Below are positions 37,901-51,100 of a stretch of DNA of 64,000 bases, piece after piece; within the stretch, counting starts at the first letter, position 1; every line of letters starts with the position of its first letter. Below the pieces are notes generated by a model that searched no databases, was not told where the DNA came from, and saw nothing but the letters and a program-made list of their open reading frames with translations. Origin of the DNA: Prunella strophiata (lineage: Eukaryota; Chordata; Aves; Passeriformes; Prunellidae); the NCBI GenBank assembly GCA_036583965.1, contig JAZBQD010000026.1, positions 2,353,400 through 2,417,399 on the forward strand, read 5' to 3'. The position numbers and the translations under genes are program-made.

Positions 37901-37975
<75 letters not shown>

Positions 37976-40900
37976 TTGTTTTACACAGGCTTTGATCTCT
38001 TTCAAATACATTTAAGAGGTTTTTGGTTACAGTGAACTTATCTAGAAAGCAGCAGCTGTGATTTTAACTTGAAGGACATTTTTTAGAGTTGCATCTGTCT
38101 TATTGCACAAGACTTTGGTAAGAGGAAGTCTAGAATAGGACTTGTAAACAGTGAATTACTCAAAGCAGCTGCAGCAATTGCAGACTGTACTTTATTCTGA
38201 GTGTGATGTTGCCCTGGAAGTGGGGATGGAAATGTCATTGGATTGAACCTTCCCAGCCAGTGAGGAGAATTTGGTAGCAGCCTGCTCAGAAAGGTTGGGT
38301 TTGTAGGACAGTAGGGAAATATTATTTTTGTGTTCTGTCCCAGGAATTCAGCTGCATCTCATTAAGAGACTTCAGACTGGCCTATTTCCATGCCTGTCAT
38401 TCAGAGAGACTGCTGAAGGGAGAAGAGGATTTTTTAGGCACTGTTCATTAACCTTACCCGTGGGCAGCTGCAATCTGCCCTGAGACAACTCTGTAGCTAC
38501 TGCAGCATTCAAACCAGGTGCTAAAAGAAACTCCTCCTCCTCAGAACCATGTTTGTAAACTTGCAGCAATGTGGCTCAGAGCAGGTACTGGTCAAAAAAT
38601 CCAAGTTTAAGCTGATAGTGTGGTATGTTCACATGCAGTGCTTGGGAAGAGGGAGAAGCTGTCATCTACAGGCAATTAGAGCCCTGTCACTTAGACTTTC
38701 TGGATTAAAAAAGAACAGGTAACACCTTAACTCAAGGAGAATATTTAGATTCCTCAGTGCTGCAGAGGATGGATGTTCCAAATACAGCAATACCTGAAAA
38801 CGGCAGACATTGAAAGGCAAGCTCATGGGGAGTGAGAACAAAAGTAGGGAAAAAACCCCAGTCAATTTGGGACTATTAGTGTAAGTGAGGAAGGGGTAAA
38901 TACTCAGATAGATAATCCCACTGAGCTGGGATGGAGCTAAGGTCTGGTCAGGCCAGATGCAGAAGGCTTTGAGGACTCTACTTTGTCCATAGCATGGGCT
39001 GCTCAGAGAAGTGGAAAGCTCTTTCCTTGTTCCTGAGAGGATTCAGAGAAAGAAATCATGACCTTTCAATTGGTATTACTGTAAAGAAAAACCCACCTTC
39101 ATGTGGCTGGTCATGGTGTCCCATGGGATTCAGAGGTGGCTGGTTGGGACAGGGATGTCCTCCTGGTAGACTGAAATGACACTTTTGCTTCCTTAAAATT
39201 AGCAAGAACTTGTGTGCCACAGCTGGGTAGATGGATGGATGACCTCAACTTCACTGTGCCTGAGTTGCCTCATTTTCCCTCAGCCTTGTCACTCTTCTGC
39301 TCAGCAAGTGCTTAATGGGGGCAGGTGCCTTTTATGCTGAGTGGGATGTGGACCTCAAGTGCTCTAATGGGATGTGAGCTGATGCACTGAAGTACTGAAC
39401 ATTCTAGACCAGTTACAGTCTGTTTACAAGGAGGGAATGATCTCAAGGTAATTTCTAGCCTCAGGATGTGAACCAGGGACCTAGAAGCTGAAATGAATAG
39501 TGCAATGATGTGTTTATATGGAAGAAAATTCATTAGCTCAGGCTGGCAGTGTCATTTTAACTCATGATTTAACAGGAGATACGATTTAAATCCAGATACT
39601 TTAAGGTTCTTGTATCTGTTGGGTGAGATCACTCTGTGTTATTCTGCTAAAGCTTCTTATTCCCTAAGGAAGCAGAGTCATAACATAGAAATGCAGGTGG
39701 CAGAGTGGCTGGATGTGCAGTCCTGGCTGCTGCACAGAGCAGGAGGATTCAGGAGTGTGTAACTCACCTGTGCTGGGTAAGGACAACTGCTGCAGGCAGG
39801 GAGGGTGGGGTGCCTCTGCATCCCAGCTCATGCTAGGATGGGCTAGCCCATGGAAAAAATGGAAAAAATTAAAGACTGCAGTCCATTAAGTACTGAAGTG
39901 CTGCAGGTAGATGTAGGACCTGTTCCCAGCTACATCATCTCCCTGAGTGCCAACAGCTCATCCAGTGCCTTCAGTTTTCTTAAAAACCTTTTACAAATCC
40001 TCTGTAGGGAAGTGGCTTTTTTCCAGCCTGGCCCTCACTCTGGGTGTCTCTTACAAGTTCTGTGAGGTAATGAGAGAAACAGGAATTACTGAAGCCCCAA
40101 TACCTGCAGACCTGACAGTGTTTGTCACTAGTAAGTGCTAAAGCAAGAGGAAACCTTGCACTACTGCATATAACAATGCAGTCCCAAAAAACCCATTTCT
40201 TCTCACTTCCCAAGACAGACACTGTGACACCAGCCACGCTTCCCTGCCTTCAGAAACAAAATGAAACTCATTTATATTGTGTAACACAATGTTCCTGCTA
40301 CAAGTTAGGTTTTAATACCTCATATTTTTAGATGTTGTCTTGTTACTTGATGAAGCAGCTGAAACAGTTTCTAGTCTGACATGAATTGTTGCTTTATGTA
40401 TTTCTATCTGGTATTTAAGGGGAACAGTTACAGTGTTTTCACATAAGCCCTTTTTTTTTTCTTTCCCCTGGCAATTCTGGCAGGGGTTTGAGATGTGGTC
40501 TCAGCTTTCCAGCTGCCCCTGTACACGTGGTCTGACATTTTCTGTATTACTGTTATTTGTATGCACTGTCATTTTCTGTTTCCTTCCCCTTCTCAAAAAC
40601 CAGGTATGACCACTGAGGGGTGTTCAGTGAGCAGTGCAGAGGAACATCTGTGTCTCTGCAAGGACAGATGACTCTGCTCAAAGCCTCATAATCTGCATTA
40701 ATAACTCAGAGTATTCACTCAGAACACGTTACCACTTTGCAGTCAAAACTGTGGTCTGGACATTGTTGGGTCTGTCTTCCACCTATTTGTGAAATTCAAC
40801 TAAGTTTTCTGAAATGCCAGTCTGGAAGAACCTAGATATGCCACTTAAGCTACTCCCCTCTTTTAAAAGTACTTATCAACACCACAGACAGAAGTATGGA

Positions 40901-42133
40901 ACTTTACAAAAACCTTGGATAAAAACAGGTCATATAATTGTACAGATTTCAGGTTGGTTTGTGGGTTTTTTTTTTTTTTTTTTTTTCCCAGTTTTAGGGT
41001 CTTTTTGAGCAATGCCTGTCTAGTTAATATCAAAATAACAGAAAGTTAGGAATATCCTGTCATCCAGAAAGAAGGAAAAAATAAAAGCAAGGCAGTATTT
41101 TAACAGAATGTTGTTATTAGCACAAGGAACCAAACTAGACTAAGTTAATGCTCTTTTAAAACCTCTTTTTTAAAGTGGGAATAAGTGACTGGTTCCTAGG
41201 CAATGAGCAGGCAAACCTTTTGACTTTCATTCATGTAAGCATGAGGTGTCTCATAATCTTGGGGATTAAATACAAAATGGTATTCAAGGAGACATGCAGA
41301 GTATTAGGGTTTGAAAACATGAGAGGGATTCATGGAACATTTAATTTAAAAGTACCTCTTACCATGTTGGTGCTGTGTCTGAGGGTTTCCAAAGCTCCTG
41401 TGCTGTGAGTGCTGGCTCCTTGATCAGTAATATGTTCTATTCTGGCGTAGTGAGAGTTGCTCTTGGCATGGGAAGCAAGGTGTTAAAGCTGCTTTTAGAA
41501 TTCAGGCTTTTAACCTTTCATTTGGCCTTTTGAAGGGGCTGAAAGCCACACAGGCACACAGCAAAAGGTTGTACCCAAACTAATAAGAGGCAGAGAGGTG
41601 TTTTCATGGAATGCTCATTAATCCCTGCTCAGTTTAGCCTCACATTCACTGATCCTAATCACACTCAGTGAGTTCCAGATAAGATACATCCTATCTCCTG
41701 CTTATCAGGTGTGTTGTCAGCCCTGGGTTAAGGATCTGCATGATCTTTGCCCCACAGTTTCTGTCTGCCTGGAGGACAGGCAAGCAAAGCTCACTTGCTC
41801 AGAGCTGCAGGGAATCTGAGCTCAGGAGGTGTTTTGGAACTTAGCTGGAGCAGCAGTACCATAGGAAACCTGGAGAACATCATCCTCTTGTGTTTAACTG
41901 CTACTGGTACAGAGCAGCAGCAGTGCCAGCAGCAAGAGCCAAACCCCAGTGCTGGGTCACTGCATCTCTGCCACCAACCAGGAAACCCAGGATGCAGAAC
42001 CTCTGGGAGGAATTTATTATATGATAGGAGACTTTTCTCTGAACTGCCTTGGAGTATAGTATTTAACATTGTATTTAAGCAACATTCTTAAAGTTATTCC
42101 CCAACTTAAAATGTACATTATTACCTTTTTCAG
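36891..42133 (+). other. Probable UPRT intron upstream of its first recognised exon
   Basis: About 5.2 kb of AT-rich DNA with an ATT microsatellite and a T tract near 40964-40987. No coding exon, including the UPRT N-terminal exon, was recognised. Confidence 0.5.
37901..37975. repeat. (ATT)n microsatellite
   Basis: About 25 uninterrupted ATT units. A trinucleotide microsatellite likely to vary in length. Confidence 0.98.
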
Positions 42134-42176
42134 GAAATCCAGTAGAGGAGACTTCGTATTTTCTGCTGATCGTCTG
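42134..42176 (+). CDS. UPRT: UPRT exon (SRGDFVFSADRL)
   Basis: A 43-nt exon encoding KSSRGDFVFSADRL after one base that completes a codon from the missing upstream exon. The acceptor is CCTTTTTCAG and the donor GTAGGT. It aligns with TASRGDFMFSADRL of the human protein. Confidence 0.9.
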
Positions 42177-45100
42177 GTAGGTGAAGAATTTCTTGTTCTT
42201 GATATTGTACTTTGCAACTCTTCCATGAAATGGGTCTTTCAGGACAGAGGAATGGTAGTGTGACAGCAACTTTTCTACCCAAAGGAAATTGCTGTGTGGA
42301 CTGCAACTTTCTGTATAAGGACTTCTGTTCACTGTTTCATCTCAACAGCTTCCAGAAACCATGGTGTCACCAGACACAGCTACTTGAGGACAGAGACCTG
42401 TAGTAATAAGAGAATTCTGTTCAAAAACAGATGCACAGAGGTTGCAGATAATTGAGTTTTAGTTTGAAGCAGCACTTTTGATCTTGTGAACAAAGCAGTA
42501 CAGTTTCTTACAGCCTAGATGTTACCAGTTGCTTGCATGCAGAAGTGCCTCCTGGCACTTGCTGTGTATTAGATTGTTAGCTCTGGGTGCATCCACATGG
42601 AGAATTTGTCTTTAGCCATATGGTGGTTACTGGCAGGGACAAAGCAGTTTGAAGTTTTCACATGTTTTAGTCAGTCAGAACAAAGACTGCTGGGAGTGTA
42701 GCCTTTATCTCATTTAAATTACAAGCTTAAAGAAAACCCCATGCACTTGCTACCTACACACACACTTGCTTGTGTCCACAAGGGTGTTTGCTTTTTGCAA
42801 ATCCACTCTCATTAACAGAGGGAAGTGGTTTTCCCCTTCCAGCATAGTCCAGAGACCATTCACAGTTGCAGCCACAGCAGGCAGCTTTCCTGTGCTGAGC
42901 CCAATCTTAATCCAGGCTTGCTCACCTTTAGATATGACCACAACCTAAGACTGTGACTGCAGTGCTTTTTATCTTCATGGCTTTCCACTTTCCCCTTCTT
43001 GAGGATGTTTCCTGCATTCCTAGTACCTTATTGTCAGTAATTAGTGTGAAGGACCTTTTTCCTATGTACCTGCTCACCTTTCTTGGGTGTCCTGCCCTGT
43101 TCTGAGGCAAACACTGATTTTTTTTTTTTTTTTTTTTTTTCCCCTCTCATTGCTGGAAACTGCAGATTCAAGCAGTGAGTTCAGTCCTTGCACCAGTGTC
43201 CTCTGCGGGCTGGCTAGCACAGCCTCTGTGTGCTGGTCCTGCAGCTCCTTGCCACAGAACCTGCTGCTCTGTTTTCCATCTTGTGGGAGGAATTTTGCAC
43301 AAAAGAATATGTAGGACTCTCATTTTCTGAATATTTCTCCTAGGTGTGACAAAGAACAGTTATAATTTCATGTGGGATTTGGTCTCTACTAAACTTGGCA
43401 AGGTGCAAACAGTTATGACTTGCCATGTTTTCCACCCAGAGAGCAAACAGAGTTTAAAGGCAAGAGGCAATACATGAGGAAAGGTGTGGGATTACAGGGG
43501 AAGAAAATCCACCTTGCTGCAGTGAGGAAATGAGAATGAAGTTAAACTTGCTCCTACCTTGGCAGCTTTGAGGGGCAGTGTCTCCTGAGGTCACCAGAGG
43601 GAGAGGTCTTAAGAAGGGGTTCTAAAGGTGATGGATTTCTGGTGGTGCAGTTTTTTCTTCTGGCAGTTTGTTTCACACATAAGGGGATGACACAAAGGAA
43701 ATGTTTGAAGATACTTTTGAGAAAAAGGAGTTAATGGGCAGTGAGTGTCTGAATGCCACTGCCAGGGCTGTGATGCTGAAGCTGAAAGAAGTGAGGTTAA
43801 AGTCATGAGGAGGAAGGACAAGACAAACCTGTGTGGTGCTTGTGAAGGAGGAGAAGCAGCATGGGAGACCATCAGTCCTTATGGCTGCTGGTGGTGGAGC
43901 TGGGGACAGCTGGAACTCAGGGGCAGGTGGTGGGAAGGACACAGAGCTCCTCTTGGGGCAGAAGGCTCCCCCTGATCCCAGCACCCACACTGGAGGCACT
44001 GAACTGGTGTCACAGGTGCAGAAAGCACATTTGTGGGGAGTGGCTGGAGGCCTGAGGTGGAGCCATGAATTCATTTCTCAGCTCCCTGTGTAACACTGAC
44101 CAGGTCACTTCACCTTTCTGCTCTCCTGCCTCTTTCAGGGGGTGAGCAGTCAAAATGGTTTCAAATGCTGAGTTGCAAAGAGCTGTACAGATGCAGAGGA
44201 TGTTCTGCCTTCTCTTGAGCTTCCAAGAAAAGCCACACATAATGGGTTAGAGGATTTTCTACCTTGGGACCAAAGCTTTACTCTGTTTTATGTGGGGTTG
44301 TAATAACACTGGTTTTATCTTCCAAGCAATGGCAGCCACCTCTCTGGGAGAGGAGCAGCTGGTTCTTGGGGCACGAGAGAAAAGAGGAGGAAATTAATCT
44401 CTGAGTGTGAGGTGGCAGGAAGCACAGTGCAAAAATAAATGTTTTATCAACACTGACAAGTTTACAAAGAATCCTTCCAACCCCTGTGTAAAACACTGAT
44501 ATGTGTAGGGAGATCACAGAGATTATTTGACCATAAGACCTTTACTGGATTACTCTAAACTTTTGGCAGATTATGTGGAGCAATGTCAGCACTACAGCAA
44601 GATGAAAAAGGCTTTTCTTCCAAACCTGGCAAAAATGTCCCAGAAACTGACCACAACCTCTGACTATAAATGTAAGGGAGCATTTCTAGCAGAGGCTGCT
44701 TGTGTGCCAGGAAGTGGGACAGAATGGAAGGAGAGGAAAAACTTCCAGTCTGCCCTCTGGAATAGAACTGCCTGAAGTGAGCAGTACACCTGCTCCACCC
44801 CAGGAGCATTGCCTCACTCTCCATCCCACAGTGAACTTTGAATAATCAGTGATTTTTTTAGTTAAAGCTCTTGCTTGGCAGTAGGTTTCCTTGAGCAGTT
44901 CTGGGCTGTGAATTTTTGGCTCACAAACAGAGAGATTCTCACATCTTTAATACCCAGAGCATCCTTCAGGACAGTCATTCTGGCTGCAGATGGATGTGTT
45001 TGGTATTTTGCAGGGGAGGGCTGGGGGTTCATGAGCTGCCCCTCCACCTGGACCATCCAAAAGTGCAGGGACTGGCAGAGCACCACATGGAAAGCAGAGC

Positions 45101-48100
45101 TGGCAGGAGCTGGGAGATGAAGGTGGTAGACAGATTCCTGGACCTGCTGACTTGTCTTTGGGCACTGGTGGTGTGTGTGCACTGCTGCAGCTTCTGGGGC
45201 TGGTCTGGCAGCCCAGCTGCAGTTTAGTCCTAGAAACAGGGATGTGAAAACAGAGCCTGGCTGAGGGGGAACTTCACCTTTCCCTCACCAGGATTTCCTG
45301 TCAGCAGATGGAGTTACATTGGTGCCTCACTCATCTGTTGTTGAGAATAATTTGTCTGTGAAGCCTCTGCCTACCAGATGTAAATCAAGTCAGTTTTATG
45401 ATTGCTTATGAACCCCTCTTTTCTCCCAATTTGTTCTGCAATGCCTTTGTTTAGATTTGTGGCCATAACAGAGGCCTCACCCCCAAAAGGTCTCTAAATT
45501 CAGTCCCTAATTGCTGTTAAAGAGACCCTTTTAGATCCTTTGGGCTCACCCAGTCCTTGTAACTACTGCTGCCAGGTAGTGCCTTATCTCCAGAGATAAC
45601 AATCCCTTTAGGCTGACCCATCTCTTTGGCTCCACAGATCAGACTCGTGGTTGAAGAGGGACTCAATCAACTGCCCTACACAGAATGTACTGTGACCACT
45701 CCAACAGGTATGTGGGAAATCAGCCCTGGCCTGGGTAGGACTGGAAGTGGAACTGATATCAAAATACATAGAATCATTACAAGAATTACAGAATATCCTG
45801 AGGTGGAAGGGACTCAGAGGATCATTGAGTTCAATTCCCTGCTTCTCAGAGAACTGCCTAAAACTGAATCCTGCAACACCCAGATGGTCTTTGACAGACT
45901 TGGTGCCACGAGCACTTCCCTGGGGAGCTCTGAGCAGGGCATAGCACAGCAGGACTGTCCTTGCTGCTTTAAAAAGCTACAAGGCACATAACAACACAAC
46001 TGAGCAAAACAGTCAACACTGTCATTTCACTAAGGATTACAGTGGTCATGCAAAACTACGGTGAAAATGTAGCAGTGTATGTGCAAGATCAGTTCACCTG
46101 CCCACACCACAGCCTTGAACTAAAACTGATGAAATTTCACTTGCCTATTAAGGAAAAAGTACTTGTCACAAGCAGCTTTGCCTTGCCAGCCTAAATCTGG
46201 CTCTGCAACTGGGGCCAGCTGGGAGTGAGGATGAGCAGGAAATGCAAAGTGGCACTAGAGAAAACCATTGCAGGAGCTGGGGTTCCTCCTGTCAGCTGTA
46301 AAGATCTGTAAGGTTACAGATGCTCAGGTGTGCAGTACTCAGCAGCTGCTGAGTGCATCAGCAGGCTGGGGGACTGCTCAGCTCCATGGTGTGAGCCACA
46401 GCACACCTGTGAGATGTGCACCAGCTGAGTCCAGTTCCCCCTGAGAACACTCCCACTCTGCAGTAAAGCATTGGTGTGGCTTTACTTACACTTAGAGAAA
46501 TGGTGGACTGCAAATCCTCCGCTGTGGAAGCAGACAGAGTTCAGACACCCATCCAGGAGGCACCATCCCTTACCTGTGCTCATTTTTACATCGAACAGCA
46601 GCCCCTTCACCTCTTGTGCATTGGTGTCACATCTGTTCCCATCAGTCAGTGACAGATCCAGGCCCATCTCCTCTGTTCAGAGAGGCAGAAGGGAGCAGCA
46701 CTGAGCTCTGCTTTCTTTCCTCACAGGGCACAAGTATGAAGGAGTCCGATTTGAAAAGGGAAACTGCGGGGTCAGCATCATGAGAAGTGGTAGGTGCTGC
46801 TGGCTGCTGAAGGACACACATTAAATACTTTGGAAACCTGGAAGCAACTTCCTTTCAAAGATGTGCAACAACAGGTTTATCCAAATTCTTTCTTAGGTAT
46901 CCTTGATAACAGACTGTCCAGGAATATCTGCCATTAACCTTTAAGGAGACAAATGGCTGGAACAGCTCTCCTGTGGCCCCTTCCCTGGCAGCTGCTCCCT
47001 GTGAGGGGCCAAGTGCCCTCCCCTGTTCCCACTTGTGCCCAGAGCCAGGGCCCCACCCCAGCCACGCTCCGTGGGGCAGAGTCCCTGTCACTGCCCAGTG
47101 CTGGGCAAACCTTTGGATCTGTGCTGCCAAACCCACTGGCCCCACACTGCCCCACCCTCTGTCCCCAGGATGTCCCCAGACCCCACCTGCCCCTTCTGAC
47201 CTTTCCAGCTCTGTCCTGTGAGAGCTCAGCACAGCTGGGAGCACCAAACCCAGGGGCTGGGCAGCACCGAGGAGACTCGGTTTGCTGAGAACAGGGGAAA
47301 AAGGGGAAGAGCTTCAGGTGTTTAATGCTCAGAATTGTCCACCAGCACAGGGGTGGGACTGTCCCTTTGGGGGCTGTCTGTGTGGGACTGTCCCTTTGGG
47401 ACTGTCCCTTTGGGACTGTCCCTTTGGGACTGTTCCTTTGGGACTGTCCCTTTGGGACTGTTCCTTTGGGACTGTCCCTTTGGGGGCTGTCTGTGTGGGA
47501 CTGTCCCTTTGGGACTGTCCCTTTGGGACTGTTCCTTTGGGACTGTCCCTTTGGGACTGTTCCTTTGGGACTGTCCCTTTGGGGGCTGTCTGTGTGGGAC
47601 TGTCCCTTTGGGACTGTCCCTTTGGGGGCTGTCTGTGTGGGACTGTCCCTTTGGGACTGTCCCTTTGGGGGCTGTCTGTGTGGGACTGTCCCTTTGGGAC
47701 TGTCCCTTTGGGGGCTGTTTGGGACTGTCCATTTGTGACTGTGCATTTGGAACTGTTCCTTTTGCACTGTCCCTTTGGGGGCTGTCTGTGTGGGACTGTC
47801 CCTTGGGGGCTGTCTGTGTGGGACTGTCCCTTTGGGCCTGTCCCTTTGGGACTGTCCCTTTGGGACTGTCCCTTTGGGACTGTCCCTTTGGGACTGTCCC
47901 TTTGGGACTGTCCCTTTGGGGGCTGTCTGTGTGGGACTGTCCCTTTGGGACTGTCCCTTTGGGGGCTGTCTGTGTGGGACTGTCCCTTTGGGGGCTGTCT
48001 GTGTGGGACTGTCCCTTTGGGACTGTTCCTTTGGGACTGTCCCTTTGGGACTGTCCCTTTGGGACTGTCCCTTTGGGGGCTGTCTGTGTGGGACTGTCCC

Positions 48101-51100
48101 TTTGGGGGCTGTCTGTGTGGGACTGTCCCTTTGGGACTGTCCCTTTGGGACTGTCCCTTTGGGACTGTTCCTTTGGGACTGTCCCTTTGGGACTGTCCCT
48201 TTGGGACTGTTCCTTTGGGACTGTCCCTTTGGGACTGTTCCTTTGGGACTGTCCCTTTGGGACTGTCCCTTTGGGACTGTTCCTTTGGGACTGTCCCTTT
48301 GGGACTGTCCCTTTGGGACTGTCCCTTTGGGGGCTGTCTGTGTGGGACTGTCCCTTTGGGACTGTCCCTTTGGGGGCTGTCTGTGTGGGACTGTCCCTTT
48401 GGGGGCTGTCTGTGTGGGACTGTCCCTTTGGGACTGTTCCTTTGGGACTGTCCCTTTGGGACTGTCCCTTTGGGACTGTCCCTTTGGGGGCTGTCTGTGT
48501 GGGACTGTCCCTTTGGGGGCTGTCTGTGTGGGACTGTCCCTTTGGGACTGTTCCTTTGGGACTGTCCCTTTGGGACTGTCCCTTTGGGACTGTCCCTTTG
48601 GGGGCTGTCTGTGTGGGACTGTCCCTTTGGGACTGTTCCTTTGGGACTGTCCTTTTAGGACTGTCTGTTTGGGACTGTTCCTTTGGGACTGTCCCTTTGG
48701 GGGCTGTCTGTGTGGGACTGTCCCTTTGGGGGCTGTCTGTTTGGGACTGTCCATTTGGGACTGTTCCTTTGGGATTGTCCCTTTGGGGGCTGTCTGTGTG
48801 GGACTGTCCCTTTGGGACTGTTCCTTTGGGACTGTCCCTTTGGGACTGTCCCTTTGGGACTGTTCCTTTGGGACTGTCCCTTTGGGACTGTCCCTTTGGG
48901 ACTGTCCCTTTGGGACTGTCCCTTTGGGGGCTGTCTGTGTGGGACTGTCCCTTTGGGACTGTTCCTTTGGGACTGTCCCTTTGGGACTGTTCCTTTGGGA
49001 CTGTCCCTTTGGGACTGTCCCTTTGGGACTGTTCCTTTGGGACTGTCCCTTTGGGACTGTTCCTTTGGGACTGTCCCTTTGGGACTGTTCCTTTGGGACT
49101 GTCCCTTTGGGACTGTCCCTTTGGGACTGTCCCTTTGGGGGCTGTCTGTGTGGGACTGTCCCTTTGGGACTGTCCCTTTGGGACTGTTCCTTTGGGACTG
49201 TCCCTTTGGGACTGTTCCTTTGGGACTGTCCCTTTGGGGGCTGTCTGTGTGGGACTGTCCCTTTGGGGGCTGTCTGTGTGGGACTGTCCCTTTGGGACTG
49301 TCCCTTTGGGACTGTTCCTTTGGGACTGTCCCTTTGGGACTGTTCCTTTGGGACTGTCCCTTTGGGACTGTTCCTTTGGGACTGTCCCTTTGGGACTGTC
49401 CCTTTGGGGGCTGTCTGTGTGGGACTGTCCCTTTGGGACTGTCCCTTTGGGACTGTCCCTTTGGGACTGTCCCTTTGGGACTGTCCCTTTGGGACTGTTC
49501 CTTTGGGACTGTCCCTTTGGGACTGTCCCTTTGGGGGCTGTCTGTGTGGGCCCTTGGGCCTGTCCCCTGCAGCCCCCTTGCCCGAGCCCTGTCCCAGTGT
49601 CACCGTGTGCTGCTGTGTCTGTGCTGCCCCGTGCAGGGGAGGCGATGGAGCAGGGCCTGCGGGACTGCTGCCGCTCTCCATCCGCATCGGGAAAATCCTG
49701 ATCCAGAGCGACGAGGAGACGCAGCGAGCCAAGGTGTACTACGCCAAGTTCCCCCCCGACATCTACAGGAGGAAAGTGCTGCTCATGTACCCGATCCTGA
49801 GTGAGTGTCTGCCCCAGCACCCACAGCCGGCTCCGCTGCGCGCGGGCCGTGGCACCCGCTGAGCATTGCCACAGCCGGGGCTCTGACTGGGTTTTCTGGG
49901 TGACAGAGCAGGAATTGATCAGGCTGTGCCAGGACACACATTACTCACCTGCACCAGAGCAAATTGTTTGGGCATGGCCGCTTTTGGGAGAAAGGCTGAG
50001 ATTAAGATTGGATAAAAAATTAATTATATGAATTTTGCCATGGGAAAAGACTTAGTGTTTTTCTTATTCTATTGTGAGACATTTCTGGATTAATATTATA
50101 AGGAGTTTGTTGAGATGAGGGTACTTGTCCACTCCAAGTTCTGCCATTAGGAGAACAAGGAGGACATGCAGAGGTGATGCCTTTCCAGTGGGAAAGGACA
50201 GAGTCACCATTCAGTCACACCAACTACCACAGGCATTCTCAGACAGTTTAGGACAAGTTCATCAACCAGGGCAGAACCCCTAAACCCTCTGCCCCTCTTT
50301 GCCCTCTCAGGTACTGGGAACACGGTCATCGAGGCTGTCAAAGTGCTCGTGGAACACGGGGTCCAGCCCAGCGTCATCATCCTGCTCAGCCTCTTCTCCA
50401 CACCTCACGGTGAGTGGGGGGCACAGGAGTGAGCACAGCTGTGTCTGCTGGGGACACTGACATCAGTCACACAGGGGACAGGCAGGGCAGAGCTCTGTGC
50501 CATGGCAGTGCCTCTGCCCTGGCAGATGGCTTTGTTCAGGGCAGGTTTGGGGTTTTTTTGGCTGAATTGTAAAACTGAGCAAACAGCACCGTGTGTGAGG
50601 AGGGGACTGAGTGACAAAACTGCAAATGGGAGAGTGTTCCTAAAAGCAGGAGTTTGCAGCACTGCCAGTCCATGGCTCACAGAGCAGTGCCAGGCCAGCT
50701 GCTGTTCTGGACCATGGAGTGTGGGGGTTGGTCCAGCACCAGAGCAACACCAGGAGTGGGAGCTGACTGGAGCTACAGAACTGGCCTGGCTGCAGGTTAA
50801 AGGTAAAAGGGGACCTAAATGAGGAAGCATTTGCTTCTCTGGGAGGAAAAGATCTTGTGTGTTGTGTTAGAAATTGGCCATGGCAGAAATTGCTCTCAAA
50901 AAACTCAGCTGAACTGCAGAGCAGCCTGTAACCACGTTAATTGGGAGTATGGGTGTATGGGAAAGGCAGTTCCAAAGAAGAAAACCCAAAAAAAGCAGTC
51001 CCTTGAAGTCAGGCAGTTTTCCTTATAGATGGTTAGCTAAGGCAGGAACAGGAAGAGGAGACAAGCACAGAGCCTGACTTACTTTTGGAATGCTGCTGAT

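Noticed and set aside
46934..49937. Open frames of 370-930 codons on both strands across the UPRT intron array
   Set aside because: The 14-15 bp unit lacks stop codons in most frames. The frames overlap known UPRT exons in the wrong frame or strand.
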